The position numbers were made by a program, and so were the translations under genes. DNA of 59,897 bases, taken from NCBI RefSeq assembly GCF_900094545.1, contig NZ_FMAH01000040.1, forward strand, positions 1-59,897. Direction: 5' to 3'. This DNA comes from Martinezella miluonensis. GTDB taxonomy: Bacteria > Pseudomonadota > Alphaproteobacteria > Rhizobiales > Rhizobiaceae. Numbering within the stretch: position 1 is the first letter of the stretch; each line of letters begins with the position of its first letter. Below, piece by piece: positions 24,790 through 34,398 of this stretch. Under the pieces are notes generated by a model, which ran no database searches, was not told where the DNA came from, and saw nothing but the letters and a program-made list of their open reading frames with translations.

Positions 24790-25731
24790 CTATTCATAGA
24801 ACCGATAGCCATCAGAAATCTCCGCACCAAGCTTGTTGTTGCGAGCGACGAAATCCTCCAGGAACTCATGCAGGCCCTGATCCATGATGCGCTTGATCGT
24901 CAGCTTTTGCAGCGATTGGCGAATGGCTTCGGACGTGTCGTGCGCCGGCAGCCGCTTTTCGTATTCTGCGCCGAGGTAGCCCATGTTGCTGACGATCTTG
25001 TCATAGCAATAGGCAAGCGAGCGCGGCATCTGCCCGTTCAGGATCAGGAAGTCGGCAATGTTCGCCGGCTTGTATTCGGGGTCGTAAGCCCATTTGTAGG
25101 CCCGGTGTGCCGACACCGATCGCAGGATCGACTCCCATTGCGCGTTGTCGAGCGAGGAGCCGACATGCGAGACAGAGGGCAGAAGCACGTAGTACTTCAC
25201 GTCGAGGATGCGGGCCGTATTGTCGGCGCGCTCGATGAAGGTGCCGATGCGAGCGAAATTATAGAGCTCATTGCGGAGCATCGAGCCGTGAAAGGCGCCG
25301 CGGATCAACCCCGCACGTTGTTTGATGACATCGATCATCTCGGGCAATTCGGCCGTTTTCAGCTTCTTGCCGAGGAGGGTCTTCAGTTCGATCCAACATT
25401 CGTTGGTCGCTTCCCAGGTGTCGCGGGTCAGCGCCGTGCGCACCATGCGGGCATTGTTGCGTCCGTATTCGATGCAGGACATCACGCTCGATGGATTGGA
25501 CCGATCGCGCATCAGATAGTCGATGGCGTCAGCGCCCGTCATCTTGTCGTGCACTTCGCCATAGGCTTCGCGCACACCGGCGCTTTGCAAAACGCCGTCC
25601 CAGTCGTCATCGGCGGCGTCGCTGCGGGTCAATGACATGCGTTGCCCGGCATCGACTAGTCGGGCAATGTTTTCGGCGCGCTCGATGTAACGGAACATCC
25701 AGTAGAGGCCATTCGCGGTTCTTCCCAGCAT
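24790..25731 (-). CDS. Alpha-E domain protein (DUF403)
   Basis: The 313-residue all-helical protein opens MLGRTANGLYWMFRYIERAENIARLVDAG, the defining start of the alpha-E family, and repeats RADNTARILDVKYY later. It follows the ATP-grasp gene by 6 bp and precedes the transglutaminase-like gene by 12 bp. Its biochemical role is unknown; in other genomes it is found with the same two partners. Confidence 0.9.
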   Translation of the reverse strand: MLGRTANGLYWMFRYIERAENIARLVDAGQRMSLTRSDAADDDWDGVLQSAGVREAYGEVHDKMTGADAIDYLMRDRSNPSSVMSCIEYGRNNARMVRTALTRDTWEATNECWIELKTLLGKKLKTAELPEMIDVIKQRAGLIRGAFHGSMLRNELYNFARIGTFIERADNTARILDVKYYVLLPSVSHVGSSLDNAQWESILRSVSAHRAYKWAYDPEYKPANIADFLILNGQMPRSLAYCYDKIVSNMGYLGAEYEKRLPAHDTSEAIRQSLQKLTIKRIMDQGLHEFLEDFVARNNKLGAEISDGYRFYE

Positions 25732-25737
25732 GTCCGA

Positions 25738-27174
25738 TCAGTCCTCCAGAACCCAGGTGTCTTTGGTGCCGCCGCCCTGGCTGGAGTTGACCACCAGCGA
25801 GCCTTCCTTCAGCGCCACGCGGGTCAGCCCGCCGGGAATGATCCGTACCTTGTCGGAGACGAGGACATAGGGCCGCAGATCGACATGTCGCGGCGCAATG
25901 CCCTTGTTGACTAGGATCGGCACGGTCGACAGCGAAAGGGTTGGCTGCGCGATGTAGTTGTTCGGCTTGCTCTTCAGCTTTTCGGCAAAGGCCGCCCGCT
26001 CCTTCTTCGAGGCCGTCGGTCCGACGAGCATGCCGTAGCCGCCGGAGCCATGGACTTCCTTGACGACGAGATCGGCAAGGTTGTCGAGCACATATTGCAG
26101 GCTATCGGGCTCCGAACAGCGCCATGTCGGCACATTTTCGAGGATTGGCTTGCGGCCGGTGTAGAATTCGACGATCTCCGGCATGTAGGAATAGATCGCC
26201 TTGTCGTCCGAGATGCCGGTGCCGGGAGCATTGGCGATGGTGATATGGCCGGCGCGGTAGACATCCATGATGCCGGGGATGCCGAGCGCGGAATCCGAAC
26301 GGAAGGTGAGGGGATCGAGGAAATCGTCGTCGACGCGGCGATAGAGCACGTCGATGGCCTCGTAGCCCCGCGTCGTACGCATCTTCACCTTGCCGTCGAT
26401 GATGCGCAGATCCGAGCCTTCGACCAGTTCCACGCCCATCATGTCGGCGAGGAAAGAATGCTCGTAATAGGCGGAATTATAGATGCCCGGCGTCAGCACG
26501 GCGACGCGCGGCTTGCCCTTGCAGCCGGGAGGTGCGAGCGATGCTAAGCTCTGGCGCAGCAAGAGCGGATAGTCCTCAACGCGCTGCACCTTGTTCTGGT
26601 GGAACAGCTCGGGGAACATCTGCATCATCGTTTCGCGGTTTTCCAGCATGTAGCTGACACCGGAAGGCGTGCGGGCATTATCCTCGAGCACATAGAACTG
26701 GTCTTCGCCGGTGCGCACGATATCGGTGCCGACAATGTGGGTGTAGACACCGCCCGGCGGGCGGAAGCCGATCATCTCCGGGAGGAAAGCATCGTTCTTC
26801 TCGATCAGCTCGCGCGGGATGCGGCCGGCGCGGATGATTTCCTGCTTGTGGTAGATGTCGTGGAGGAAAGCGTTGAGCGCGATGACCCGCTGTTCGATGC
26901 CCTGGGCGAGCTTGCGCCATTCGCGGCCGGAAATGATGCGGGGAATGATGTCGAAGGGAATGAGCTTTTCGGAGGAGTCTGCGTGTCCGTAGACCGCGAA
27001 GGTAATTCCCGTTTTTCGGAAGATGGTTTCCGCATCTCGGGACTTGGAAATCAGGTGGCCTCTATCCTGACCGGAGTACCATTCGAAGTATTTCTGGTAA
27101 GGTGCGCGCGGACTTTCATCCGCAGTAATCATTTCATCAAATGCCAAAGGCGCGGTCCCCGTGTTTTTACCCAT
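25738..27174 (-). CDS. Circularly permuted type-2 ATP-grasp protein
   Basis: From the ATG at 27174 the protein is 478 residues. DEMITADESPRAPYQKYFEWY, DNARTPSGVSYMLENRE and KEVHGSGGYGMLVGP are typical of the permuted ATP-grasp family (DUF404/DUF407). ATP-grasp enzymes join a carboxylate to an amine or thiol. It is first of the trio with alpha-E and transglutaminase-like proteins. Start sites at 27201 and 27132 are possible; the conserved part begins near the third. Confidence 0.88.
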   Translation of the reverse strand: MGKNTGTAPLAFDEMITADESPRAPYQKYFEWYSGQDRGHLISKSRDAETIFRKTGITFAVYGHADSSEKLIPFDIIPRIISGREWRKLAQGIEQRVIALNAFLHDIYHKQEIIRAGRIPRELIEKNDAFLPEMIGFRPPGGVYTHIVGTDIVRTGEDQFYVLEDNARTPSGVSYMLENRETMMQMFPELFHQNKVQRVEDYPLLLRQSLASLAPPGCKGKPRVAVLTPGIYNSAYYEHSFLADMMGVELVEGSDLRIIDGKVKMRTTRGYEAIDVLYRRVDDDFLDPLTFRSDSALGIPGIMDVYRAGHITIANAPGTGISDDKAIYSYMPEIVEFYTGRKPILENVPTWRCSEPDSLQYVLDNLADLVVKEVHGSGGYGMLVGPTASKKERAAFAEKLKSKPNNYIAQPTLSLSTVPILVNKGIAPRHVDLRPYVLVSDKVRIIPGGLTRVALKEGSLVVNSSQGGGTKDTWVLED

Positions 27175-27524
27175 TTGAATACAATGGTTTTTACAATGCA
27201 AGAAGTATGCGCAGTTGCCGGTACGAATTTTACCGCGTCGAAAAATGCTGGATTTGCAGGCATTTAAGAGAAAATCGGCTACTGCCTGCCCGGTCTTGCT
27301 GCATTACTTGGATCAAAATTTGAGCATCTGCTTGTTTTGCGGAATGCGCGTCTCGGTGCTCTGCGATGCCTCGGGCCGTGAAGAAAAATTGATCGATGCT
27401 GTCAGCAGATGGATTTTGACGGTTCCGCTGGTATCGGCTATCAGCCGTCAACCCCTCCGCGCGGTACCCGGAACTCGATCTCTATTCGGTTCCTACGCGC
27501 CAAACACATATCGGTTCGATTTTC
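27175..27524. other. Divergent promoter region of 350 bp
   Basis: This stretch separates the ATP-grasp gene from the EamA gene, which read away from each other. It is poorer in GC than its neighbours up to about 27380. The small frames inside lack ribosome sites and any recognisable protein. I see no repeat or RNA gene. Confidence 0.4.
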
Positions 27525-28418
27525 ATGTCCCTCGATAGACTTGCACCAGCGATCTTCGTGCTTCTCTGGTCCACAGGGTGGATCGTCGCCAAGTATGCCT
27601 CGCTGCATTCGGGTCCGTTCACCTTCCTGATGATCCGCTACAGCCTGTCAGCGCTGGCTTTCGTGCTGGTCTGTTCTGTAACCGGCGCCCGGTGGCCGCG
27701 CGATTGGTCGAGCGTGTTTCGAGCTGTTTATTCCGGCGTCTTCCTGCATGGCATTTATCTGGCCGGTCTCTGGTGGGCGATCGCCGAGGGTGTTCCGGCC
27801 GGCATTTCTGGTATCATCGCCGCTTTGCAGCCGCTGATGACAGCCATGGCGGCGCCATTCCTCGTCGGTGAACGCGTGCAGCCGATCCAGCGCCTCGGCC
27901 TGCTGCTCGGTTTTCTCGGCATCGCGATTGCGATATCACCAAAGCTGCTTGCGTCGGGGACGGCCGATCTCTGGCAATCTGCGGTCCCGCTCGTCGTCAA
28001 TCTGCTGGCGATGGTGTCGGTGACCTACGGAACGCTCTACCAGAAGCGCCATTTGCAGACCGGCGATCTGCGCACAATCGCAACCTTGCAATATGTCGGC
28101 GCATTGATCGTAACCGTGCCGCTGGCCTTCATATTCGAAGGGTTGCGCTTCGACGGCACGCAGACGGCGATCCTGTCCCTTCTCTGGTCGGTCTTCGGCC
28201 TGTCGATGGGGGCTGTCGGCCTGCTGCTCTATCTCATCCGCCGGGGGCAGGTCTCGCGCGCGGCATCGCTGATCTATCTGATGCCGCCGGCCGTCGCCAT
28301 CGAAGCGGCGATCGCCTTTGGCGAACCGTTGACGCTGCCGATCATCGTCGGCACGGTCATCGTGGTGCTGGGCGTTTATCTCACCAACCGGCGCACGGCG
28401 GATGTGGTGCCGGAATAA
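27525..28418 (+). CDS. EamA-family (drug/metabolite) inner-membrane exporter
   Basis: The 297-residue protein has ten hydrophobic segments and two EamA repeats: FVLLWSTGWIVAKYASLHSGP near the start, and the second repeat from about residue 150 ending AIAFGEPLTLPIIVGTVIVVLGVYL. This is the two-times-five-helix plan of RhaT/YdcZ-type carriers. The substrate cannot be told from sequence. It is monocistronic and closed by a terminator at 28439-28461. Confidence 0.88.
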   Translation: MSLDRLAPAIFVLLWSTGWIVAKYASLHSGPFTFLMIRYSLSALAFVLVCSVTGARWPRDWSSVFRAVYSGVFLHGIYLAGLWWAIAEGVPAGISGIIAALQPLMTAMAAPFLVGERVQPIQRLGLLLGFLGIAIAISPKLLASGTADLWQSAVPLVVNLLAMVSVTYGTLYQKRHLQTGDLRTIATLQYVGALIVTVPLAFIFEGLRFDGTQTAILSLLWSVFGLSMGAVGLLLYLIRRGQVSRAASLIYLMPPAVAIEAAIAFGEPLTLPIIVGTVIVVLGVYLTNRRTADVVPE

Positions 28419-28438
28419 AATGGAATGACAGAATAAGG

Positions 28439-28461
28439 AAAGGGGGCCAGTCGCCCCCTTT
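28439..28461. terminator. Bidirectional intrinsic terminator
   Basis: AAAGGGGGC (28439-28447) pairs with GCCCCCTTT (28453-28461) around CAGTC, followed by further T. It lies between the convergent EamA and helicase genes and can serve both. Confidence 0.85.
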
Positions 28462-28473
28462 TTTGATCGTGTA

Positions 28474-30135
28474 TCAGGCGCGTTCGCGGCGCTGGCCGCC
28501 ATTGCCCGGGCCGCGGCGCTTCACGCGGCCGTTTCCGCCGTTGCGCTGTTCGCCCTGGCCGCTCTGGTTGCGGTCTTCACTGTGACGACCCGCCGGGCGG
28601 CCATGGGAGTGGCGCTGCCCGCGATGGGCGCCGCCTTCATGCCCTGCGCCGTTGCCGTTCGCTGAGTTGCCGTGATGCGGCTTGCGTGCCGGACGGAAAT
28701 CGGACGTCGATACGAGATCGTTGTCCACCTCCGGGCGCGGCGTCTGCTCGTTGCGGCGCTGGCCGCGGAAATCGGCATTGCGGTTGTTTTCGCGCTGCGG
28801 ACGATCCTCGCGCGGACGGCGCTCCTGACGCTCGCCGGTCTGGCCGCGGGCCTCGCCGTTTTCCTTGTCGAAGAAAGGGCGACGAGCCGGGCGAGCCGGA
28901 CGACCTTCAGGGCGACCCTGACCGGTGCCACGACCCTGGCCCTGGCCTTGGCCACCACGGGCGCCGCCGCGATTGTTGCCGCGAGCCGGACGGCCACGGT
29001 CGGCCGGAGCCTCGCCGCTGGCAACGGCGATCTCGATGCCCATCAGGCGCTCGATGTCGCGCAGCAGGCGGATTTCGTCCGGAGCGCAGAAGGCGATGGC
29101 GATGCCGTCACGGCCGGCGCGCGCGGTGCGGCCGATGCGGTGGACATAGGCGTCGGGCACTTCCGGCAGGTCATAGTTGTAGACATGCGAAACGCCGGGG
29201 ATGTCGATGCCGCGGGCGGCGACATCGGTGGCGACGAGAACGCGGATTTCGCCGTCACGGAAGGCCTTGAGGGCGCGTTCGCGCTGACCCTGGCTCTTGT
29301 TGCCATGGATGGAGGCAGCGGCAAAGCCGACATGGTCGAGATGCTTCATCAGCTTCTCAGCGCCGTGCTTGGTGCGCAGGAAGACCATGGCGCGGCCATC
29401 CGGATTGGCGGAGATCGTTTCCTTGAGGATCTCGGTCTTATGGTTCTGGCCGGCGACGAAGTGGACATACTGCTCCACCTTGTCGGCCGCCTTGCCCGGA
29501 GGCGATACTTCGACCTTGACCGGATCGGTCAGGTAGTCGGAAGCGAGATCGGCGATCGCCTTCGGCATGGTGGCTGAGAACAGCATGGTCTGGCGCTTGG
29601 CCGGGACCATTTTCGAGATCTTTCGCAGATCGTGGATGAAACCGAGATCGAGCATCTGGTCGGCCTCGTCGAGGACGAGATGGGTGACATGGCCGAGCGA
29701 CAAAGCGCGGCGGCTGATGAGATCGAGCAGGCGGCCCGGGGTGGCGACGAGAATATCGGTGCCGCGCTCAAGCTGAAGCTGCTGCTTGTTGATCGAAGCG
29801 CCTCCGACCACGAGGTTGATCCGCAAGTGCGTCTTGCGCACGAAGAGCTTGAGGTTGTCGGCGATCTGGTTCACCAGCTCGCGGGTCGGAGCGAGGATCA
29901 GCGTGCGGACGGTGCGGTTGTCCGGGCGCTTGGGGTCCTTCAACAGCATTTCGATGATCGGCAGGCCGAAGGCGGCCGTCTTGCCGGTGCCGGTCTGGGC
30001 GAGGCCAACGAGATCGCGGCCCTGGAGAACGAGCGGGATCGCCTGTGCCTGGATCGGCGTCGGTGTGGCGAAGTTGTTCTGCGACAGCGTATCGACGATC
30101 TGCTTGGAGAGACCAAGCGAGTGAAAATCGGTCAA
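28474..30135 (-). CDS. rhlE: DEAD-box ATP-dependent RNA helicase, RhlE-like
   Basis: The 553-residue protein has the motifs AQTGTGKTAAFGLP (I), PTRELVNQ (Ia), VLDEADQML (II, DEAD), FSATMP (III) and HRIGRTARAG (VI). After residue 380 it has a long tail rich in Gly, Arg, Gln and Asn (RGGARGGQGQGQGRGTGQGR), a disordered RNA-binding extension. The start is a TTG at 30135 giving MTDFHSLGLSKQ, the family N-terminus, with AAAGG seven bases before; the longer frame to 30261 is not conserved-looking. It likely remodels rRNA or structured mRNA, as RhlE-type helicases do in the cold. Confidence 0.92.
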   Translation of the reverse strand: MTDFHSLGLSKQIVDTLSQNNFATPTPIQAQAIPLVLQGRDLVGLAQTGTGKTAAFGLPIIEMLLKDPKRPDNRTVRTLILAPTRELVNQIADNLKLFVRKTHLRINLVVGGASINKQQLQLERGTDILVATPGRLLDLISRRALSLGHVTHLVLDEADQMLDLGFIHDLRKISKMVPAKRQTMLFSATMPKAIADLASDYLTDPVKVEVSPPGKAADKVEQYVHFVAGQNHKTEILKETISANPDGRAMVFLRTKHGAEKLMKHLDHVGFAAASIHGNKSQGQRERALKAFRDGEIRVLVATDVAARGIDIPGVSHVYNYDLPEVPDAYVHRIGRTARAGRDGIAIAFCAPDEIRLLRDIERLMGIEIAVASGEAPADRGRPARGNNRGGARGGQGQGQGRGTGQGRPEGRPARPARRPFFDKENGEARGQTGERQERRPREDRPQRENNRNADFRGQRRNEQTPRPEVDNDLVSTSDFRPARKPHHGNSANGNGAGHEGGAHRGQRHSHGRPAGRHSEDRNQSGQGEQRNGGNGRVKRRGPGNGGQRRERA

Positions 30136-30502
30136 TTCAATACCTTTCGGGGGCGCCAAAGCAAAAAGGCCGGGTCGCACCATGCGGTCCGGTCTGTCTC
30201 TGGCGTCAAGAACCCCGCGTGAAGTGGGAACTTGTAAGTTGGAAAAAGCTTTCCAGCGCATCTGACCGCCTTGGGTGCGGTCTCATTATCTAAAGCGCTT
30301 TTGTCCTTCTCTTGCGTACGTCTAGTCCCGCAGGGCACGCTCACGCGGCGGCCGGAAGGTGAAAGCTGAGGCGCATTTGGTCTTTTTTGCAGCTAAAGTC
30401 AAGAGGGCGGGCAAAAGCTCTTCAACAGGCCAACGAAAATGCCGCCGAATCAGGCGGCATCGTTGATAGTGGAGGGGTAGCGGACCCTGCGGCGTTCAAG
30501 CC
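30136..30502. other. Leader/promoter region of the helicase gene, with a terminator
   Basis: The stretch of 367 bp has no gene. Its left part is a long upstream region of the helicase with several short G/C stems. At 30439-30460, ATGCCGCC pairs with GGCGGCAT around GAATCA and reads into TTTTCG on the minus strand, so it terminates the upstream small-protein gene. A long structured leader is common for cold-induced helicase genes, but I cannot show it here. Confidence 0.45.
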
Positions 30503-30835
30503 TCAGCGGCAGACCTCGACCCGATACGGGCGGCCCCAGCCATCGTGGCGCCAGGCCCAATAGCAGCTGGGATAGGGGCGCACATAGACGCGTTCATAGG
30601 CCGGTCCTTCGTAGTAAGCGGGATAGGCCCGGTAGGCCGGATAATAAGCAGGATAGGCCGGGTATGCCGGCCGTACCGCTTCGGCGGCCAGAGCGCCGCC
30701 GACAACGCCGGCAGCCAGGCCGCCGAAGAAGGCGCCGCGCTCGGAGGCGCCGGCATTGGTGGTGGTTACGGCGGCGGCGCTGCCGAGCGTCAGCGCGATT
30801 AAGCCGGCGGTTGTTAAAGTGCGAAGCACAGACAT
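30503..30835 (-). CDS. Small secreted or membrane protein with YPAY repeats
   Basis: The 110-residue product starts MSVLRTLTTAGLIALTLGSAAA, a signal peptide. A glycine/alanine hydrophobic segment (FFGGLAAGVVGGALAAEAV) follows, then YPAYPAYYPAYRAYPAYYEG repeats, and it ends CYWAWRHDGWGRPYRVEVC. The two final cysteines probably form a disulfide. Rhizobia have many paralogues of this plan with a YP-rich middle and a CxxxxxxWDxxGR-type end. No function is established. A Met seven residues earlier (30856) is a weaker start. Confidence 0.65.
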   Translation of the reverse strand: MSVLRTLTTAGLIALTLGSAAAVTTTNAGASERGAFFGGLAAGVVGGALAAEAVRPAYPAYPAYYPAYRAYPAYYEGPAYERVYVRPYPSCYWAWRHDGWGRPYRVEVCR

Positions 30836-31170
30836 CGAAATCCCTTTCCGAAACAAAGGCCTCCCAGCCGAAGCCGAGCTTGACGGTGCGAGGAGAACGG
30901 GGCGAAGTCGCGGCTAAAAAATGGAGCGCGGTATTAAATTTTGTTCATGATGGAAGTGCGAAGAGTTTTTGATTTCACTCGGGGAGCAGGTAGGCATACC
31001 CCTTCCTCTCACCCGGTGGCACAGGCATCGGGCTGCACGTATTTCCCCGATGCGTGGGGCCGAGCGCTACGTCGTCCTGGCGGCTAAACATGGTTAACGC
31101 CTTGTTAAAACGATCTGTGTTAGAGCATCGCTTTATGAACTATCATGCGTGGTGAGAAGAGAGGCTCCGT
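30836..31170. other. Divergent promoter region of 335 bp
   Basis: This gap lies between the small secreted-protein gene and the hybrid kinase gene. I see no ORF with a ribosome site, repeat or RNA gene in it. An ATG at 31145 before the kinase runs into a stop after nine codons and is not its start. Confidence 0.4.
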
Positions 31171-34100
31171 TTGACCCTGGACGGTGAACTGCTGGAGATA
31201 GCATGCCGCCGGATCGCCAATCTGGACAGGCCTGCCTACATCAAGAACAGTGAGCTGCGCTACGTCGCCGTCAACGAAGCTTATGCGCGTTTTTTCGGGC
31301 GTGATGTCTCCGATTTCATCGGCAACCGCAGCCACGACCTCCTTGATTCGGGCGAGAGCGCCGAGAGGGAGGACAAAGAGCGCCGCGCCCTTGTCTTCTC
31401 GTCGGAGGAGACGGCGCTGTGCTTCGACGCTACCGGCCACCAGCGCTCGCGCATACAGATCGAGAGCTTTGCTCCCTCTGAAGATCGCGTCTATGTCTTC
31501 GGCATGTTTCTCGATGCGCCGGCCACCCCCGACTCCGTCCCAGGAGCCGACCAGACCAGCTTCTTCCGTACCGTTCTGGAGGATCTGCCGGTCGCGACCT
31601 TCGTGCGCGGAGCCGATCATCGGTTGATCTATTCCAATCCCGCCCATGCCGATATCACCGGGCTCGATCGTGCCGAGATGCTTGGCAAGACCGAGCATGA
31701 GATGTTTGACGCAGGCGCCGATGATTTCTTTGCCGCAAACGAGGCGGCCTTAAGGGACGGGCGCGGGCGGGAATTCGAAAGCGAAATGGTCGACCGGCAG
31801 CAGGTGAGGCGACCGGTGAAAATCAGCCTCAACCGGGCGACGGCGGCCGACGGCAGCCATTACACAATCGGCTCCGTCACCGACATCTCGGCGTTGAAGC
31901 AGCGAGAGATGCAAATCATCGAGGCGCAAGCGCGTGCGGAGGCATTGCACCACGATCTCGAAAATATCCTCCGTTCGATGCCGATCGGGGTTCTGATCCA
32001 TGACAGCGACTACATCGTAGAATACGTTAACGACGCTTGGTACGAAATCTGGGAGTTCTCCAAGGACGAGCGTTTCGAGGGCCGGCCCTATCGCGATCTC
32101 ATCGCCAGGCATTTCGCGCTGGAGCGTTTCGGCCCCGAAAGTCAAAGCGTCGAAGATATCTATCAGGCGCGTTTGGCTGCCCTGCGTAAGGCTGGGTCGC
32201 ACCTGCAGACTGAAGTGGATTTTGCCGACGGCAAATCCGTCATTATCGATGCGCGCCGAATTTCCAATGGCCGCACACTGATGTCCTACACGGACATTTC
32301 CTCCGTGAAACAACAGTCGCAGGAGATTACCGAGACACGGCTGGCGCTTGAGCGTCTCGGCGAGCTCGTGGCCGACGCGATGCAGGCCATGTCGCAGGGC
32401 CTGCTGATTGTTCAGGACGGCACGATCATCCTGGCAAACGACACGCTGCAGCGCATGCTGAAGCTGCCTGCGGAGCTCCTGGAGGCCGGTAGGAAATGGT
32501 CCGCCGCTTTTGATTATTGCGCGGCTCGCGGCGATTTCGGCGACGATCCGGAGGCTGTGCGGCAGTCCTGGGGCGAAAGCATCAGGGCGGGCAAGCCGAT
32601 ATGCTGCGTGTTCCAGGTCGTCGGCGATCGCTGGATACAGCTTGAAGCCGCGATCGGCGGGCATCGCCGATGGACCGTGGTGCTGACCGATGTCACCGAA
32701 ATGAAGGAGCGTGAGGCCGATCTGCAGCTCCTGCTGGCCCGCAGCAATGCGGCGGATCGGGCCAAATCCGAATTTCTCACCCATATGAGCCATGAAATCC
32801 GCACGCCGATGAACGGAGTTCTCGGCATGGCGGAATTGCTCGCCAAGACCGGTCTCGACGCGCGGCAAAAGACCTTCGTCGATATTATCGTCAAGTCCAG
32901 CAATGCGCTTTTGACCATCATCAACGATATTCTCGATTTCTCGCGGATCGATACCGGTGAGATGCATCTGCGCAAGATGGCGTTTGACCCGATAGAGGCG
33001 GTCGAGGATATCGCTGCGCTGCTGGCGGCTGCCGCATCGGAAAAGAATATCGAACTGATCGTACGTGCCGCGCCCGGTGTGCCGGCGGCAATACTTGGCG
33101 ATGCCGGGCGCTTCCGGCAGATCGTGACCAATCTTGTCGGTAACGCGATAAAGTTTACGGAGCGGGGTCACGTCCTTGTCGAGCTGGATAGCCAGCCGGA
33201 AGCCGACGAGGATGTGCTGCTGACGCTGCGTATCGAAGACACCGGCATCGGTATTCCAGACGAGAAGCTTGCCACCATCTTCGATAAATTCTCGCTCGCG
33301 GATTCATCTTTTGCGCGGCGCCTCGAAGGTTCCGGTCTCGGGCTCGCCATCACGGCCGGCTTGGTCGATCTTTTCGGTGGCTCGTTGTCGGTCGAAAGCG
33401 AATGGGGCAAGGGATCGGTTTTCACGGTCCATTTGCCGATGCCACTGGTTGCCGAGCGCGGCAAGCCTCCGGATCTGCCGGCTGACGTCAAGGGCGCGGG
33501 TATCTTGATCGTCGAAGATCATGATATCCATCGGCGCATCTTGACCGAACAGCTCGGACAATGGGGCTTTGACAGCTTTGCCGCCGAGGATGGCAGCACG
33601 GCCCTTGCCATTTTGAATGCCGCTTTCGATATGGGCGTGCCTGTTGATGCCATGATGATCGACTATAATATGCGCGACATGAACGGCCATCAGGTCGCGC
33701 ATGCCGTCCGCGCCGATCCCCGCTTTGATGCGCTGCCGGTGATGTTTCTGACATCGATGGGGACGGTCGGTTCCGAAAAAGAGTTCACCGCAGTCAACGG
33801 CCAGGTGCATCTGATGAAACCCGCGCGCGCCAATGTGCTGCGCAATACGATCATCGACGTCGTCCGCACATCAAGGCGCCGCAAGGCGAGCAGGCCACCG
33901 AGCCCCATGGCCCGGCGCCGGCCGATAGACGTCGAAGCCGCCGCTGCGATCCAGGTCACCGAGCAGATGACTTCCGCAAGACCCGGCAACACCATCGATG
34001 TTCTCGTGGCCGAAGACAACGAGGTGAACCAGATCGTCTTCACGCAGATCCTGCAAGCGACGAACCTGCGCTTCCTTGTCGTGGAAAACGGTCAGGCGGC

Positions 34101-34398
34101 TGTGGACTCGTGGCGCCAGTTACGGCCTGCGTTGATCCTGATGGATGTCTCCATGCCGGTCATGAACGGTCATCAGGCAACACGGATGATCCGTCAGTTC
34201 GAGGCACAGGCCGGCCAGGGCTGGCATGTGCCCATCATCGGCGTGACGGCACAAGCGCTGGAGGTGGATCGCGTGATGTGCATGGAGGCGGGCATGGATG
34301 ATTGCCTGTCGAAGCCGATCAGCCCCGAGCTTCTCGAAGGAAAGATCCAGCGCTGGCTTGACGATGCGGCTCTTCGGGCCGATCGCTCCAACAGCTAG
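31171..34398 (+). CDS. Hybrid sensor histidine kinase with several PAS domains and two receiver domains
   Basis: The 1075-residue protein starts at a TTG (31171), with GAGAGG before it. Residues 1-500 hold about four PAS-type domains (for example YIKNSELRYVAVNEAYARFF and LIHDSDYIVEYVNDAWYEIW). The HisKA domain follows with phospho-acceptor His541 in SHEIRTPMNG, and the ATPase domain has NLVGNAIKFTERGHV and DTGIGIPDEK. Two receivers follow, with Asp831 (MMIDYNMRDMNG) and Asp992 (LILMDVSMPVMNG). There are no membrane segments, so it senses in the cytoplasm. No output regulator is adjacent. Its stop shares the four bases CTAG with the convergent mnmD stop. Confidence 0.9.
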   Translation: MTLDGELLEIACRRIANLDRPAYIKNSELRYVAVNEAYARFFGRDVSDFIGNRSHDLLDSGESAEREDKERRALVFSSEETALCFDATGHQRSRIQIESFAPSEDRVYVFGMFLDAPATPDSVPGADQTSFFRTVLEDLPVATFVRGADHRLIYSNPAHADITGLDRAEMLGKTEHEMFDAGADDFFAANEAALRDGRGREFESEMVDRQQVRRPVKISLNRATAADGSHYTIGSVTDISALKQREMQIIEAQARAEALHHDLENILRSMPIGVLIHDSDYIVEYVNDAWYEIWEFSKDERFEGRPYRDLIARHFALERFGPESQSVEDIYQARLAALRKAGSHLQTEVDFADGKSVIIDARRISNGRTLMSYTDISSVKQQSQEITETRLALERLGELVADAMQAMSQGLLIVQDGTIILANDTLQRMLKLPAELLEAGRKWSAAFDYCAARGDFGDDPEAVRQSWGESIRAGKPICCVFQVVGDRWIQLEAAIGGHRRWTVVLTDVTEMKEREADLQLLLARSNAADRAKSEFLTHMSHEIRTPMNGVLGMAELLAKTGLDARQKTFVDIIVKSSNALLTIINDILDFSRIDTGEMHLRKMAFDPIEAVEDIAALLAAAASEKNIELIVRAAPGVPAAILGDAGRFRQIVTNLVGNAIKFTERGHVLVELDSQPEADEDVLLTLRIEDTGIGIPDEKLATIFDKFSLADSSFARRLEGSGLGLAITAGLVDLFGGSLSVESEWGKGSVFTVHLPMPLVAERGKPPDLPADVKGAGILIVEDHDIHRRILTEQLGQWGFDSFAAEDGSTALAILNAAFDMGVPVDAMMIDYNMRDMNGHQVAHAVRADPRFDALPVMFLTSMGTVGSEKEFTAVNGQVHLMKPARANVLRNTIIDVVRTSRRRKASRPPSPMARRRPIDVEAAAAIQVTEQMTSARPGNTIDVLVAEDNEVNQIVFTQILQATNLRFLVVENGQAAVDSWRQLRPALILMDVSMPVMNGHQATRMIRQFEAQAGQGWHVPIIGVTAQALEVDRVMCMEAGMDDCLSKPISPELLEGKIQRWLDDAALRADRSNS

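Noticed and set aside
27141..27538. Short plus-strand frames before the EamA gene
   Set aside because: No ribosome sites, no protein-like composition, and they overlap each other in different frames.
31750..33171. Minus-strand frame of 473 codons opposite the hybrid kinase
   Set aside because: The opposite strand encodes clear PAS, HisKA and ATPase motifs.
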